From a virus, in IMG/VR virus record IMGVR_UViG_3300049893_000693, positions 1 to 51,729 of that record: a DNA stretch of 51,729 nucleotides; one strand, written 5' to 3'. The position numbers and the translations under genes were made by a program. The notes beneath the pieces were generated by a model, which was given only the letters and a program-made list of their open reading frames with translations, had not been told where the DNA came from and did not search any database. The stretch's first letter is position 1, and each line of letters begins with the position of its first letter. This document shows positions 42,037 through 50,542 of this stretch, piece by piece.

Positions 42037-42648
42037 TTAGGCTTTCTTATTAGTCGAGAGCGCGGTCGCGAGGACGGCAAGACTCTTCAAGGTATCAGGG
42101 GTAATAGTGGTACGAATGTGCTCAGGAAGTGCGGCGTGATTCATCACAACCCATTCAATTACCGGCGTTGCAAGTTTAGCGGCTGAAGTGACTTCGGTTG
42201 AAATAGCTTCGGCTTGTTTCTGATTACGGTTGGCTATGATCTCCCACACCATGTCAGCGGTCTTACCTACTAGCGGACCAAGTCCAGGAATACCAGGTGC
42301 CACGCGGCCCACACCCCACAGCACAGCCAAAGCAGTACCAGTAAGAAGGCCCCAAGGAGATGAAGGAGTAGGTTCGGGCGGGGCGGCATCGCTGTACTGC
42401 TTGACGTTAGCCGCAATCTGCTGCGGTGTCATTGCGGGGGCGGGCAGTGCGGCGAATGGCTCGTTAATCGCCGCAAGTTGGTAATGTATTACCGAGTCGA
42501 GCGTCTGTTTTGCCTCAACCAGCTTATTCACGTCAATCAGGATAGCCGCCGCTTTCGTGCCAGCGATGCCATCAGCCGCCGCCTGCTTCTGCTCACGCGA
42601 AGCACAGCTAGTGAACAGAAGAGCTAGGATAAGTGTATACTTCAGCAT
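42037..42648 (-). CDS. putative lipoprotein with membrane segment, 203 aa
   Basis: The N terminus MLKYTLILALLFTSCASREQ is a lipoprotein signal with the likely acylated cysteine at 15. A second hydrophobic stretch (LLTGTALAVLWGVGRVAPGI) lies in the middle. Phages use such proteins as outer-membrane spanins or as superinfection exclusion proteins, or they may be virion parts. The neighbouring small membrane proteins suggest a lysis or envelope module. Function unproven. Confidence 0.7.
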   Translation of the reverse strand: MLKYTLILALLFTSCASREQKQAAADGIAGTKAAAILIDVNKLVEAKQTLDSVIHYQLAAINEPFAALPAPAMTPQQIAANVKQYSDAAPPEPTPSSPWGLLTGTALAVLWGVGRVAPGIPGLGPLVGKTADMVWEIIANRNQKQAEAISTEVTSAAKLATPVIEWVVMNHAALPEHIRTTITPDTLKSLAVLATALSTNKKA

Positions 42649-42687
42649 GGCGCAAGCCTAGATGGTAAGTTAACAAATGCAAGCCTA

Positions 42688-42921
42688 TTAGTCTGATCCG
42701 GCTTTATCCTTTACTACTAACGCCACAGTGGAACCGATATGACGTTCTACGACCGCAGTCAGTCTATCAACCTTCTCAGATAAGTCAGTGAATCGAAGCG
42801 CATATGTCGTAAAGGTTCCGCCGAGCACAAAGGCAGCTACGAGGATAGTGACGATTGTCCCCATCGTGAAGCGTATAGGTTGGTCGGGGGACACAGTCGG
42901 ATCGTTAGGATGTCTGCCCAT
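42688..42921 (-). CDS. single-membrane-helix protein, possible holin or inner spanin
   Basis: 77 residues: a cytoplasm-like polar N terminus, one membrane helix (MGTIVTILVAAFVLGGTFTT, about 20-39) and a heptad-type tail (LSEKVDRLTAVVERH). This resembles class III holins or inner-membrane spanins. It overlaps the next upstream gene by 17 bases. No endolysin gene is visible nearby. Confidence 0.62.
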   Translation of the reverse strand: MGRHPNDPTVSPDQPIRFTMGTIVTILVAAFVLGGTFTTYALRFTDLSEKVDRLTAVVERHIGSTVALVVKDKAGSD

Positions 42922-43072
42922 TGGTCGGCTCCTTCACTTCTTTAGGGGTCGTAATAGTGCTGAATGCCTCATTAGCCATTTTGACAAACCCAACTCGAAC
43001 GCTAGGCGTTAGAGTCGAAGCATAATCGGTCATAGCCTGCTGGATAAACATGAGGGCTTCGTTGATCTGCAT
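42905..43072 (-). CDS. hypothetical protein, 55 aa
   Basis: The ATG at 43072 lies behind CCAGGAGAACTCC, a strong ribosome site. The product MQINEALMFIQQAMTDYAST continues with a short helix and a Lys/Pro/Thr-rich tail. The stop is within the next gene, so they are coupled. Function unknown; part of the small membrane-related cluster. Confidence 0.6.
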   Translation of the reverse strand: MQINEALMFIQQAMTDYASTLTPSVRVGFVKMANEAFSTITTPKEVKEPTNGQTS

Positions 43073-43085
43073 GGAGTTCTCCTGG

Positions 43086-43403
43086 TTAAATAATAGGCGG
43101 AATGCTTGTCAGGTCAGCGACTTGTGCGGGGCCATCTACAGCGTTCACGCCTGCGGCCCATGATGCGATCCATTCGATAACTTGCAAGCCAGTAATACCC
43201 CCATAGGTCACGTCAATAAGGGCTTCGATGGGCGTTGAGCGCATGAAGTTCTTGATCGGCTGGCCCATCACCGTTCCGTAGACCGGGCGCAGCGACTGGT
43301 ACACGTCCACCCGCTTGTGGTCGGGGTCTTGATTGCGGATGACGATTTCCTCCGTCCGAGCCTTGACGGTCGTGGGGAGGTTTATGAGGATGTCGTCGGG
43401 CAT
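43086..43403 (-). CDS. hypothetical protein, 105 aa
   Basis: I chose ATG 43403, which follows AAAGGACCCGCC; an upstream start at 43427 would run into the end of the fibre gene. The product (MPDDILINLPTTVKARTEEI...) is mixed alpha/beta. No family recognised. Confidence 0.65.
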   Translation of the reverse strand: MPDDILINLPTTVKARTEEIVIRNQDPDHKRVDVYQSLRPVYGTVMGQPIKNFMRSTPIEALIDVTYGGITGLQVIEWIASWAAGVNAVDGPAQVADLTSIPPII

Positions 43404-43413
43404 GGCGGGTCCT

Positions 43414-46400
43414 TTAGGTTGATGCAAGAAGTTTGTAGGTGGTACCGTTGATGGTTATGGTCACATATCCGGTAGCCGTGGGCGGCGTAGCAGAATACGT
43501 CCCTAGCGCCCATCCGTAATTTCCACTGAACCCTGCGTAGACCACCGTTTCTGAAAACACCCAATCTTTGGACCACACTTTTCCGCCGCCGATTTGGACC
43601 TCTCCAGACGCCACGGAAGACGGAGAGGCCCCTCGGCACACGGTTACGCCTGTACTAAGCCACTCTATCGGATAATTATTGTCCGTTCTATTGTAGAGGG
43701 CCAACGCATTAGCGGTGTTACCGTTAAGATAGAACTCCCACCTCCGACCACTAGCCGCTGTATCGCCAAGGATAAGCCCTGGGCCTCCACCATTCTGCGC
43801 GGACCATACACGTCCGCCGCCAATCTTCACTTCTCCAGACGCCACAGACGAAGGCGCTGATCCAGTGAACGTTACCGCTCCCAGCGCATTGATCTGATCG
43901 CTTGCACCGCTGCCGTGCGAACTGGCGTGTGGGGCGACCGCTGCCGTTCCGCCACCTGGAACCGTGCTGCTAGTGCGATAGTCGGTCGCGCTAATGAAGG
44001 TTGGCGAGCCGCCCTGGTTCCGGTAGATCACACGGTAGAGCAGTTTCAATTCTTGCAGACTCAGACCGGTCCATGCCGCAGTCGCAGTCGATAAGGCTGC
44101 CTGGGCGTCAGTCAGCGTGGCGTATTCGGTAGTCCCGACGCGAATCCAGATTGGACTGGTGGTGTCGGTCGTAGCGTACACATCGTTGATGACGTATTTG
44201 CCCGAGGCCACGTTCGTTGCGGTTCCTGCGCTGTCGAATTGCAATGTCCCACCACTCACCAGATACGGCGTCGATTCAGTGGTAAAATACATCGCGGAAT
44301 TGGTCCCGCTATACCGCCATAGACGACAGGTGGTTGACGTTCCTGAGGCGGTGAAATTAATGTCCTCGTCGTGGATCACGCCTTGCGTAATCGACAATGT
44401 TGTATTGTCGAAAGTTCCAGACAGCCCCGTCTCATACCGTGTGCCGATGGTCTTGTGCGCCCACAGATGCCACGGCAGGTTTCGTCGTGCCCCGTGTCGT
44501 TCCTCGTTGATGGCATATACCGTTGTCGGATGGTAGTAATAGATCGTGGCCACGGGAATGGTCGTCGTCAGCAAGAGGTCCCATGGATTCGTACTCTGTA
44601 CCAGATTCGGCACACCATTGGTGACTTTGAATGAGATGAAGTATAGTCCTGACGCTGCTGGAAGCGTGCAGGAATCCTCTGCTAAATCATATTCGCGCCC
44701 CTCGTACCATATCTTGAAGGTGCTACCAGTAGGCGAGATCGTGAACACGCGGAAGGTCGGGTCGAAGCTGTATGTTGCGTCTGTTCGGCTATCGAACCCC
44801 TGTTGCCGGTGGAAGTCCTGATAGTGGACTCCGTTGTCGATGTGGACGAAGATGGTTCCGTCGACCGTGCTGTTAAGAGCATAGCCAACAATCACGCGAT
44901 GATTCGGGAATGCTGGTTCGACGTTGGTCAAACCGCCCGCCACAGTCGGGGACAGATAGAGTACGTCGCCGTCTGCGAATCCCATAGTATTGATTCCACG
45001 CACCAACCCAAGAACCGTTACATACCCCTCCGCATTATTTGCGGTATCAGCGGTCACGACGCCGATGGTATGGTGCGGAGAATCCCCGGTGTCTCCGATG
45101 GCCAAGGCCATGCTAGGCCGGTTGCCTTGCGCCCCGTCCACGTAGACGACCTGCCCGTTGGTTATCGTGCCGCCCGTTTTGTTGACGCAGCGGACCCAAT
45201 TCTCTTGGCCGACCTGCAACGTCGCTCCTGAGATTTCAGATTGCAAGGACAACGTGTGATCGACGCTGTCCCAATACATCCGGCCTTCGAGATGCGCCGG
45301 AACCACTGATGGGGTTAATTGAAAATACCCATGCGCTGCGACAACCCCTCCACCTATCTGTACCTCGCCAGGGTCTACTGTTACTGGTATTCCGCCACGA
45401 AACCGCGCCGTTTTAGTTGCGTGGTGGAAATCTAAATAGAAGTCGGTTCCTGGCGCTGTGCCGACACTGAGGATAGCCCCATTGATTATAGTTCCTCCAC
45501 CGATACTCGTCTGGTTGGAAATCCAAGCTGACGGTTTTTGCCCCGTGATTTCCGCATAGTCATACCACTTGGCGAGATTCCCGCCGTGACCAGCGAAGCG
45601 CATCCCCTCTGGCATCAGCTCGAAGGATACGTCTAGGTGTCCAGCCTCACTATTGCTGATGCCGATGTGCGCCAACTGATACCCAATTTTGCTAGCAAAC
45701 ATCAAGTGCATGCCGTCCGATGCGAACCCCGCTGCTGGAGGTTGCAGGATGATACCGCACGTTCGTGGCTCGCCGCCACCGGGACGGGTTATTGTGTCCC
45801 CACCAAACACACGAAGGCCGCCGCTCGCCCAAATCTTGCCGCCACCGATTCGCGTTTCTGCCGTCAGGGTTATTCCGACCCCCGGTGTAGATACCGGCCC
45901 GCCACCAAGGAACTGCGCCCATTTCGTGTCGTTGTCGAAGATAGCATAGGCCGAAGCAGTCGGCAACGCGCCGACGCCCAGGGTTTCCCCGGCCAAGACC
46001 ATGCCGCCGCCAAGCTGGACTTCAGAAGTAGTAAGAATCGTGGGAGCAAAACCTAATACATGCTGCCGCTGTGTGAAGGTCTGTTCCCGCTCCAGCAACG
46101 CCATCGTGCCGCTAAAATCGGGGATCGAGATTGTCCGGGCCTGTGACAGATTCGCTTTAAGCGTCAAGTCCGCGTTCACGATATCAGTAACTAGATGCTC
46201 CAGATCCAGTTCAACCTTGCCCGCATCGCCATCGAACAATCTAACCCAGTTCCGGCCAAACGCCGACATATCGGTAATCTGGTCAGTTGTGATTGAAATA
46301 GGCCCAGTACTGCCAGATCCAGATCCAGCAGTACCAGGATTGATTAGAATACGCGTAGCTGACGTGGCTTTACCAATCGACCCACCAACCACCAATACAC

Positions 46401-46617
46401 CATCCGTTCCACATCCATAGCCAGTACCAGGAACCAGACTAGCCAATTTCAGTTCAGCTTCCCCAACAGTCTCAACACTAAACCTATCCCCATCCTTTAC
46501 ACTCGTGACAATACCATCCGGCGTATCGCTAGGCTGTGCCAACCGGTATTTACCCGACTCAGACACCACCCAACGATACGCCGAAAGGCCATGCGAAGGC
46601 TGATATACACTCCGCAT
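43414..46617 (-). CDS. repeat-containing fibre protein
   Basis: 1067 residues, beta-rich. At least six copies of a motif like EVQIGGGKVW are spread along the chain (VQLGGGMV, TRIGGGKIW, TSIGGGTI, VQIGGGVV, VKIGGGRVW, VQIGGGKVW). The two C-terminal ones are also very similar in DNA around 43579-43615 and 43808-43845. Such repeats are typical of trimeric fibres. The C-terminal region includes beta-hairpin repeats and Thr/Tyr-rich strands. It is likely a tail fibre or spike that binds the host surface; no enzyme domain recognised. Confidence 0.78.
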   Translation of the reverse strand: MRSVYQPSHGLSAYRWVVSESGKYRLAQPSDTPDGIVTSVKDGDRFSVETVGEAELKLASLVPGTGYGCGTDGVLVVGGSIGKATSATRILINPGTAGSGSGSTGPISITTDQITDMSAFGRNWVRLFDGDAGKVELDLEHLVTDIVNADLTLKANLSQARTISIPDFSGTMALLEREQTFTQRQHVLGFAPTILTTSEVQLGGGMVLAGETLGVGALPTASAYAIFDNDTKWAQFLGGGPVSTPGVGITLTAETRIGGGKIWASGGLRVFGGDTITRPGGGEPRTCGIILQPPAAGFASDGMHLMFASKIGYQLAHIGISNSEAGHLDVSFELMPEGMRFAGHGGNLAKWYDYAEITGQKPSAWISNQTSIGGGTIINGAILSVGTAPGTDFYLDFHHATKTARFRGGIPVTVDPGEVQIGGGVVAAHGYFQLTPSVVPAHLEGRMYWDSVDHTLSLQSEISGATLQVGQENWVRCVNKTGGTITNGQVVYVDGAQGNRPSMALAIGDTGDSPHHTIGVVTADTANNAEGYVTVLGLVRGINTMGFADGDVLYLSPTVAGGLTNVEPAFPNHRVIVGYALNSTVDGTIFVHIDNGVHYQDFHRQQGFDSRTDATYSFDPTFRVFTISPTGSTFKIWYEGREYDLAEDSCTLPAASGLYFISFKVTNGVPNLVQSTNPWDLLLTTTIPVATIYYYHPTTVYAINEERHGARRNLPWHLWAHKTIGTRYETGLSGTFDNTTLSITQGVIHDEDINFTASGTSTTCRLWRYSGTNSAMYFTTESTPYLVSGGTLQFDSAGTATNVASGKYVINDVYATTDTTSPIWIRVGTTEYATLTDAQAALSTATAAWTGLSLQELKLLYRVIYRNQGGSPTFISATDYRTSSTVPGGGTAAVAPHASSHGSGASDQINALGAVTFTGSAPSSVASGEVKIGGGRVWSAQNGGGPGLILGDTAASGRRWEFYLNGNTANALALYNRTDNNYPIEWLSTGVTVCRGASPSSVASGEVQIGGGKVWSKDWVFSETVVYAGFSGNYGWALGTYSATPPTATGYVTITINGTTYKLLAST

Positions 46618-46630
46618 GTTTTACCTGCTA

Positions 46631-47242
46631 TTAGCGGACGTTAGCAGGAACGATATTCGCAATCGCCGCACCGTTCTTCAGGAAGTCAGTAGCCTTGATG
46701 GTGTAGACGGTATTGGCCGTCAGATTACCACCAGTATGCTGCACAATAGCATTGGGGTCAGGGATGATAATCTCAAGCCACTTACCGGCAGCCAGAGTAT
46801 CGCCAGTCGTGATGCCGGTGCCGTTGATCTTCCACTCACCAGCGCCGGGAGTCGCATCTGAACCCTTACGCAGAAGCAGGGTCGCATCGACTTCCATGCC
46901 GCGCTCTTCAGGCAGCACAAGCGCGATAGCCTGGAGGTAGTTGGCCGCAGTGATCGAGGCATCAGCGGTGGTCGGATAGGTCACGCCAGTCGGAGCGGTC
47001 GGGAGAGTGAAGGTCGTCGCCGAGCCGTCACACTTGAACCGGAACACGCGCTGGGGCGAATTGATACGACCGGGGTGATTGACACCATACAGAGTGGCCG
47101 CGCCGGGCGACCAGACAGTCAAACGCTGATCGGACGTAAACGCGCGAATACGCCGATTGAACGCGGCGCTAGTAGCGCCAGTGGCAGTGAGGGAGAGCGT
47201 GAGAGCAACGGGATTGGTGCCCACACCAGTGTTAAGAGCCAT
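46631..47242 (-). CDS. hypothetical structural protein, 203 aa
   Basis: Beta-rich protein with many Thr/Ala/Gly residues, for example NPVALTLSLTATGATSAAFN and DATLLLRKGSDATPGAGEWK. The clear upstream AAGGAGGCCGTC suggests strong expression. It is placed between the fibre and the terminase, so it may be a fibre-associated, head-decoration or tail protein. No family recognised. Confidence 0.68.
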   Translation of the reverse strand: MALNTGVGTNPVALTLSLTATGATSAAFNRRIRAFTSDQRLTVWSPGAATLYGVNHPGRINSPQRVFRFKCDGSATTFTLPTAPTGVTYPTTADASITAANYLQAIALVLPEERGMEVDATLLLRKGSDATPGAGEWKINGTGITTGDTLAAGKWLEIIIPDPNAIVQHTGGNLTANTVYTIKATDFLKNGAAIANIVPANVR

Positions 47243-47326
47243 GACGGCCTCCTTATTTGGCGGGGCGTGCCCGCGAGTGATACCGCTGGCTATAGCCTAC
47301 GGCACCGTCATGCTACAGTCCAGGAT

Positions 47327-47362
47327 AGATATGCAAGCACTAATTTACATTAGTCAACTAAT
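47327..47362 (-). promoter_or_regulatory. possible minus-strand promoter with palindrome
   Basis: Upstream of the 203-aa gene the minus strand reads TTGACT (47357-47352), 17 bases, then GCATAT (47334-47329). The first box is good, the second poor. The first box is inside a perfect palindrome ATTAGT-CA-ACTAAT (47349-47362), which could be an operator. This could allow higher expression of the fibre and structural genes than of terminase. Confidence 0.3.
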
Positions 47363-47580
47363 TTAACCAGGAGGATCTGGTACCCTGGTATTACCTCATC
47401 AGCCTTGCGTTTTATGCCTGCACCAAAGTAGAGCCACATTTGTCCATCATGTCGTTGGTACGCCTTCCACTCCCGGTACTGCTTGTACTGCTGAGAGGAC
47501 AGCACGATGTAGACACCATGCTTGTTCACGACAGGCTTGGCCCCTTGGGGTAGTTCGATAGTCCTCCACTCTGCGGCCAT
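47350..47580 (-). CDS. hypothetical protein, 76 aa
   Basis: The ATG overlaps the terminase stop (TAATG), so translation is coupled. The product MAAEWRTIELPQGAKPVVNK is basic and includes a Tyr/Gln/Lys-rich helix (SSQQYKQYREWKAYQRH). No family recognised; possibly a packaging accessory by position. Confidence 0.65.
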   Translation of the reverse strand: MAAEWRTIELPQGAKPVVNKHGVYIVLSSQQYKQYREWKAYQRHDGQMWLYFGAGIKRKADEVIPGYQILLVKLVD

Positions 47581-49148
47581 TACTTCCTCCGCATCTTATA
47601 CGCCGACCCGTTGAGTCGCCTGAACGGTGCCTCATCGTTTCGGGTGATGTCGCTCGTACGGGCGATCATGTACTCGTGGGTCCAAATCTTACGACCATCC
47701 TTATCGCGCGTCTCATCTGGCCCTTCTGGCTCTTTTGGCTTAGGCGGGGGTATCACGTCCATGTCGAGGGCCAAGAACCCATTAGCCAGCGCGTCTACAA
47801 GATCGTCCTCACCCTCTGACTCTGGCATGAACTGAAGCAGTTGGGGCTTTAATGTATGGGTGTAGAAATCACCTTCGGGGAAAAAGACTTGTCCAGCCTC
47901 CATACGCGCCCGAAAAGCGTGGGCGTGGACGTGTTTTGCGGCAGTTCTACTGTGCCTAGATAGCGAAACATACCACTTTTGCTTGGACATTTCAGCCCTA
48001 AACACGGGTTCCAGAGTGGACTGAATCGGCCCCTTTTCAGTAGCCAGGACCCTAGATTTTAGGGTTTTAGCGAGTTTTATGGTCTTTTCTACTGAGTCGA
48101 GTGACTCGAACCGCCCATAATGGATGGTAGGGTGGATATAGACATTCCCCTTATGGTCCACTCCCAGCGCCACCACGGCGGTATGGTCGGCTGTGGTCTT
48201 GGTAGACACAGCGTAGTCAGCCGCGACGAGCCACCGCAACTCAGTATCTTCAGGCAGGGTCTGGTATGTACGGAAGTGCTTGGCTTGGAAGAACCCGCCC
48301 TCTTCGATATACGGGCTACACTGATACATAGAGGCCCACACCCTAGGCGGGAGGGACTTCTTCAGCATAGCGGCTTCAGATGCTGGGTATCGCTCTGGAT
48401 GCAGTACCTCGCCCTTCTTCCGATACAGTTCGTCTACCTTGGCTTCCTCGGGGAACTCGTAGACAATCCAGTTCTCGTGAGAATGGTCTCTAAGAACGCG
48501 TCCAATAAGGTCGTCCACATGCCAGCGTGTGGCAGTAATGATAACACCACCGCCAGGATGAAGGCGAGTGCGAGCGACAGAATTATACCACTCACCAGCG
48601 CGATCTCGAATAAGCTGAGAATCAGCATCTTGCTGATCTTTGCAATAGTCGTCAATACAGAGGATGTGCGCGCCCATGCCCGTGAGCGCACCTCCAATGC
48701 TTGTGGATTTATACATGCCTCCGAGCTTCGTACGAACGAAGTCTGCGGCATTGGATCGGGGGTCGAGTTTGACATCGAATAGGTCCTGATATACGGGGTT
48801 ATTGAGGAGTTCACGGACTTCGCGCCCAAAGCCGTCGCTGAGGTCCTGCCCATATGTAGCAGTGATCCACTCCCACTCAGGATGCTTGGCCAGGACGTAG
48901 GGGGGCAGCTTGCGCGACACGATTTCAGACTTGCCACGGCGCGGCGGGCAGGTGAGAATGAGCCTAGGCGACTTCTTCTGCTCTACGCCTAGGATGAAGT
49001 CGTCAAGCAGTTCACACAGCCGGGTATGGAACCAGCCAGCCTTGTACTCACGGTGGAACAGTTGGATGAACGGCAACAGGGACCGTCTGGCCATCTCCCG
49101 GTTAAGGAGTTCCAGATCCAACGCCGCCACCATCTCATTGTGGTCCAT
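47580..49148 (-). CDS. terL: terminase large subunit
   Basis: 522 residues. The ATPase domain has Walker A CPPRRGKS (67-74, K73) and Walker B ILCIDD (162-167, with D166/D167). The nuclease domain follows, with AADYAVS (D311), ATEKG (E371) and a late DDLVDA (449-454) that fit the RNase H-like metal site. It packages DNA into the prohead through the portal. The ATG overlaps the upstream stop. The type of genome end it makes cannot be told from this sequence. Confidence 0.93.
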   Translation of the reverse strand: MDHNEMVAALDLELLNREMARRSLLPFIQLFHREYKAGWFHTRLCELLDDFILGVEQKKSPRLILTCPPRRGKSEIVSRKLPPYVLAKHPEWEWITATYGQDLSDGFGREVRELLNNPVYQDLFDVKLDPRSNAADFVRTKLGGMYKSTSIGGALTGMGAHILCIDDYCKDQQDADSQLIRDRAGEWYNSVARTRLHPGGGVIITATRWHVDDLIGRVLRDHSHENWIVYEFPEEAKVDELYRKKGEVLHPERYPASEAAMLKKSLPPRVWASMYQCSPYIEEGGFFQAKHFRTYQTLPEDTELRWLVAADYAVSTKTTADHTAVVALGVDHKGNVYIHPTIHYGRFESLDSVEKTIKLAKTLKSRVLATEKGPIQSTLEPVFRAEMSKQKWYVSLSRHSRTAAKHVHAHAFRARMEAGQVFFPEGDFYTHTLKPQLLQFMPESEGEDDLVDALANGFLALDMDVIPPPKPKEPEGPDETRDKDGRKIWTHEYMIARTSDITRNDEAPFRRLNGSAYKMRRK

Positions 49149-49528
49149 TACGCTACTCTCGCCACGGACTTGATGAAGGAGGTAGGAATCATGAATCTGC
49201 CTTGGGTTTGGGTGTCAGCCGCGATGGACTGGGCCAGGGTGATGAAGTCAGGCTTCTGGTCAATAAGGAATCCTACCGATACGATCTCTACTGGTCGGAC
49301 TTGCTTGGAGTCTTCCATATCCTTCCACGCTGGCTCATCTGGCGCGTCGTCCTGCGTCGCGTCGAGCCATGTAATACGTACGACTTTATATACGGACTTG
49401 GGCGGCTGCGACTTGCGCAGCTTTGGCGGCTGCTTCGTCGCGGAGCTTGATGAGGTCGGCGAGCGGGAGACTCTTGAGCACTTGCGATTTGCGAGCGATT
49501 TCGTCAAGGGAGGATGATGATGGCGCAT
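49148..49528 (-). CDS. conserved phage protein upstream of terL; start uncertain
   Basis: The frame's conserved part begins at YKVVRITWLDATQ and continues to PVEIVSVGFLIDQKPDFITL and ends RFMIPTSFIKSVARV, a layout I know from many short phage proteins beside terminase genes (role unknown). The nearest ATG (49528) lies 143 bases inside the neighbouring gene and would add about 45 Ser/Pro/Lys-rich residues of out-of-frame sequence. No ATG or GTG lies closer to the conserved part. A CTG about ten codons before it, another rare start or a +1 frameshift from the upstream gene is possible, so the true N terminus is unclear. Confidence 0.6.
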   Translation of the reverse strand: MRHHHPPLTKSLANRKCSRVSRSPTSSSSATKQPPKLRKSQPPKSVYKVVRITWLDATQDDAPDEPAWKDMEDSKQVRPVEIVSVGFLIDQKPDFITLAQSIAADTQTQGRFMIPTSFIKSVARVA

Positions 49529-49754
49529 CGGTTGCCTTTGCTTGTGGAACGGTTTTGTCGGTGAGGTACTTCAGCGCGTCATAGCGCATCTGTGGGGTGG
49601 CTGGGGTAGCGTCTGGCGTAGGATGGCCGTGGCTGTCGAGGATAGGCATGGTACCAGTCAGCGCGATCTGCGTAAGCATACGTATGAAGGCTTCGGTTGG
49701 AAGCGACATACGCAGCGATTCGAACGACTGCATGGTGGTTGGGATTATTGGCAT
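49386..49754 (-). CDS. putative small terminase-like protein
   Basis: 122 residues, helical, with QMRYDALKYLTDKTVPQAKA in the middle and an Ala/Lys/Gln-rich C-terminal helix. Length, helical character and its position two genes before terL suit a small terminase subunit that recognises the packaging site. I recognise no clear helix-turn-helix. Overlaps the preceding gene by ten bases. Confidence 0.5.
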   Translation of the reverse strand: MPIIPTTMQSFESLRMSLPTEAFIRMLTQIALTGTMPILDSHGHPTPDATPATPQMRYDALKYLTDKTVPQAKATDAPSSSSLDEIARKSQVLKSLPLADLIKLRDEAAAKAAQVAAAQVRI

Positions 49755-50266
49755 GGATCAGGGTCCAATACTATTGGTTCGGCTGGGTCGGGCGTGCTAG
49801 AGGAGTCTGGAGAGTTAGACGTGGCTGGCTTGTCGGGCACACGACTGTAGCCTGGATTGGGTATGGTGGATGGTAGGACTGGGGTACGGTTGAGCACGAC
49901 TACCCGCTCTGCCGACAGCAGTTTGGCATGGGCCTGGACCGAGCGGTTGTACTCTACCATGCACTGGTGCACGATCTGCCACATCTTATCTAACAAGGCA
50001 GTCGGCTCTGCGAAGGCGGCGTGTGGGATGGGGTCGGTGTTGTCTGCCAGGGCGTACCGCTGTAGGTTGCGGAGTGCGAGTTCGTACAGATTACGGTACT
50101 GGAGAAGGATTTGCAGGGCAGGTTGATCTGGCGGGGCGAACATGGTCTTACCCGCGCCGAATAGGATAACTTTGAATGAAGCGGCGACTTTAGATAGGGA
50201 TGCCTCGGTGCGATCCTCCACTTCAGGTATCATCATACGCGGCAATTTGGGCATGCTAGGCAGCAT
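49745..50266 (-). CDS. hypothetical protein at start of the late unit, 173 aa
   Basis: First gene of the minus-strand unit. The product (MLPSMPKLPRMMIPEVEDRT...) is helical in the middle (LLQYRNLYELALRNLQRYAL) with a Pro/Ser/Asp-rich tail. Two ATGs four codons apart (50266, 50254) both lack a good ribosome site, so the start is uncertain. Position next to the terminase genes suggests a packaging role, unproven. Confidence 0.65.
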   Translation of the reverse strand: MLPSMPKLPRMMIPEVEDRTEASLSKVAASFKVILFGAGKTMFAPPDQPALQILLQYRNLYELALRNLQRYALADNTDPIPHAAFAEPTALLDKMWQIVHQCMVEYNRSVQAHAKLLSAERVVVLNRTPVLPSTIPNPGYSRVPDKPATSNSPDSSSTPDPAEPIVLDPDPCQ

Positions 50267-50293
50267 TGCAACGATCGGGGGGATTGCAAGCCA

Positions 50294-50350
50294 AGTATAG
50301 CCAAAATGAGCTATACTCGGCTAGACTTAGTTAGACTTGGCTGGACTTAT
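50294..50350 (-). promoter_or_regulatory. putative late promoter with 10-bp tandem repeats and palindrome
   Basis: A perfect inverted repeat AGTATAGC / GCTATACT (50294-50301 / 50310-50317) puts a -10-like TATACT on both strands. Next to it are three 10-base units in tandem (50321-50330, 50331-50340, 50341-50350: CTAGACTTAG, TTAGACTTGG, CTGGACTTAT), repeating once per helical turn. On the minus strand these lie about where -35 and upstream activator sites should be, just before the late genes. No normal -35 box is seen, so an activator may be needed. Confidence 0.4.
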
Positions 50351-50492
50351 TAGGTGTTACAACCTCATACTAGTTCAGATTTTGATCCGCGCGGTATTGA
50401 GGCCGTGTTAAGTACGCCCAGCCGCCCGGCTCGACTAACCCCCCGGCGTACCCCACCCCTGACCAGTCTGACCAGCCCCAATAGCTTGTATG

Positions 50493-50508
50493 GTGTCATT
50501 ATTGACAC
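50493..50508. promoter_or_regulatory. inverted repeat, possible operator
   Basis: GTGTCA, four bases TTAT, TGACAC: a perfect 6-bp inverted repeat typical in size of a dimeric repressor site. A TTGACA-like box overlaps its right half, but I see no good -10 box at the right distance. Confidence 0.4.
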
Positions 50509-50542
50509 ACTATGGGTAGGACGTGTGACGTATGAGGGTATT

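Larger units (their letters stand above)
50267..50542. other. divergent intergenic region
   Basis: No convincing gene. It holds the late promoter-like region (50294-50350), a GTGTCA-TTAT-TGACAC inverted repeat (50493-50508) and short direct repeats of TGACCAG (50461-50485). It separates the minus-strand late unit from plus-strand sequence and is the natural control region of the genome. Confidence 0.55.

Noticed and set aside
50354-50542. Upstream extension of the 65-aa frame to 128 aa
   Set aside because: No ribosome site at 50354, and the extra part covers the control region with operator-like repeats.
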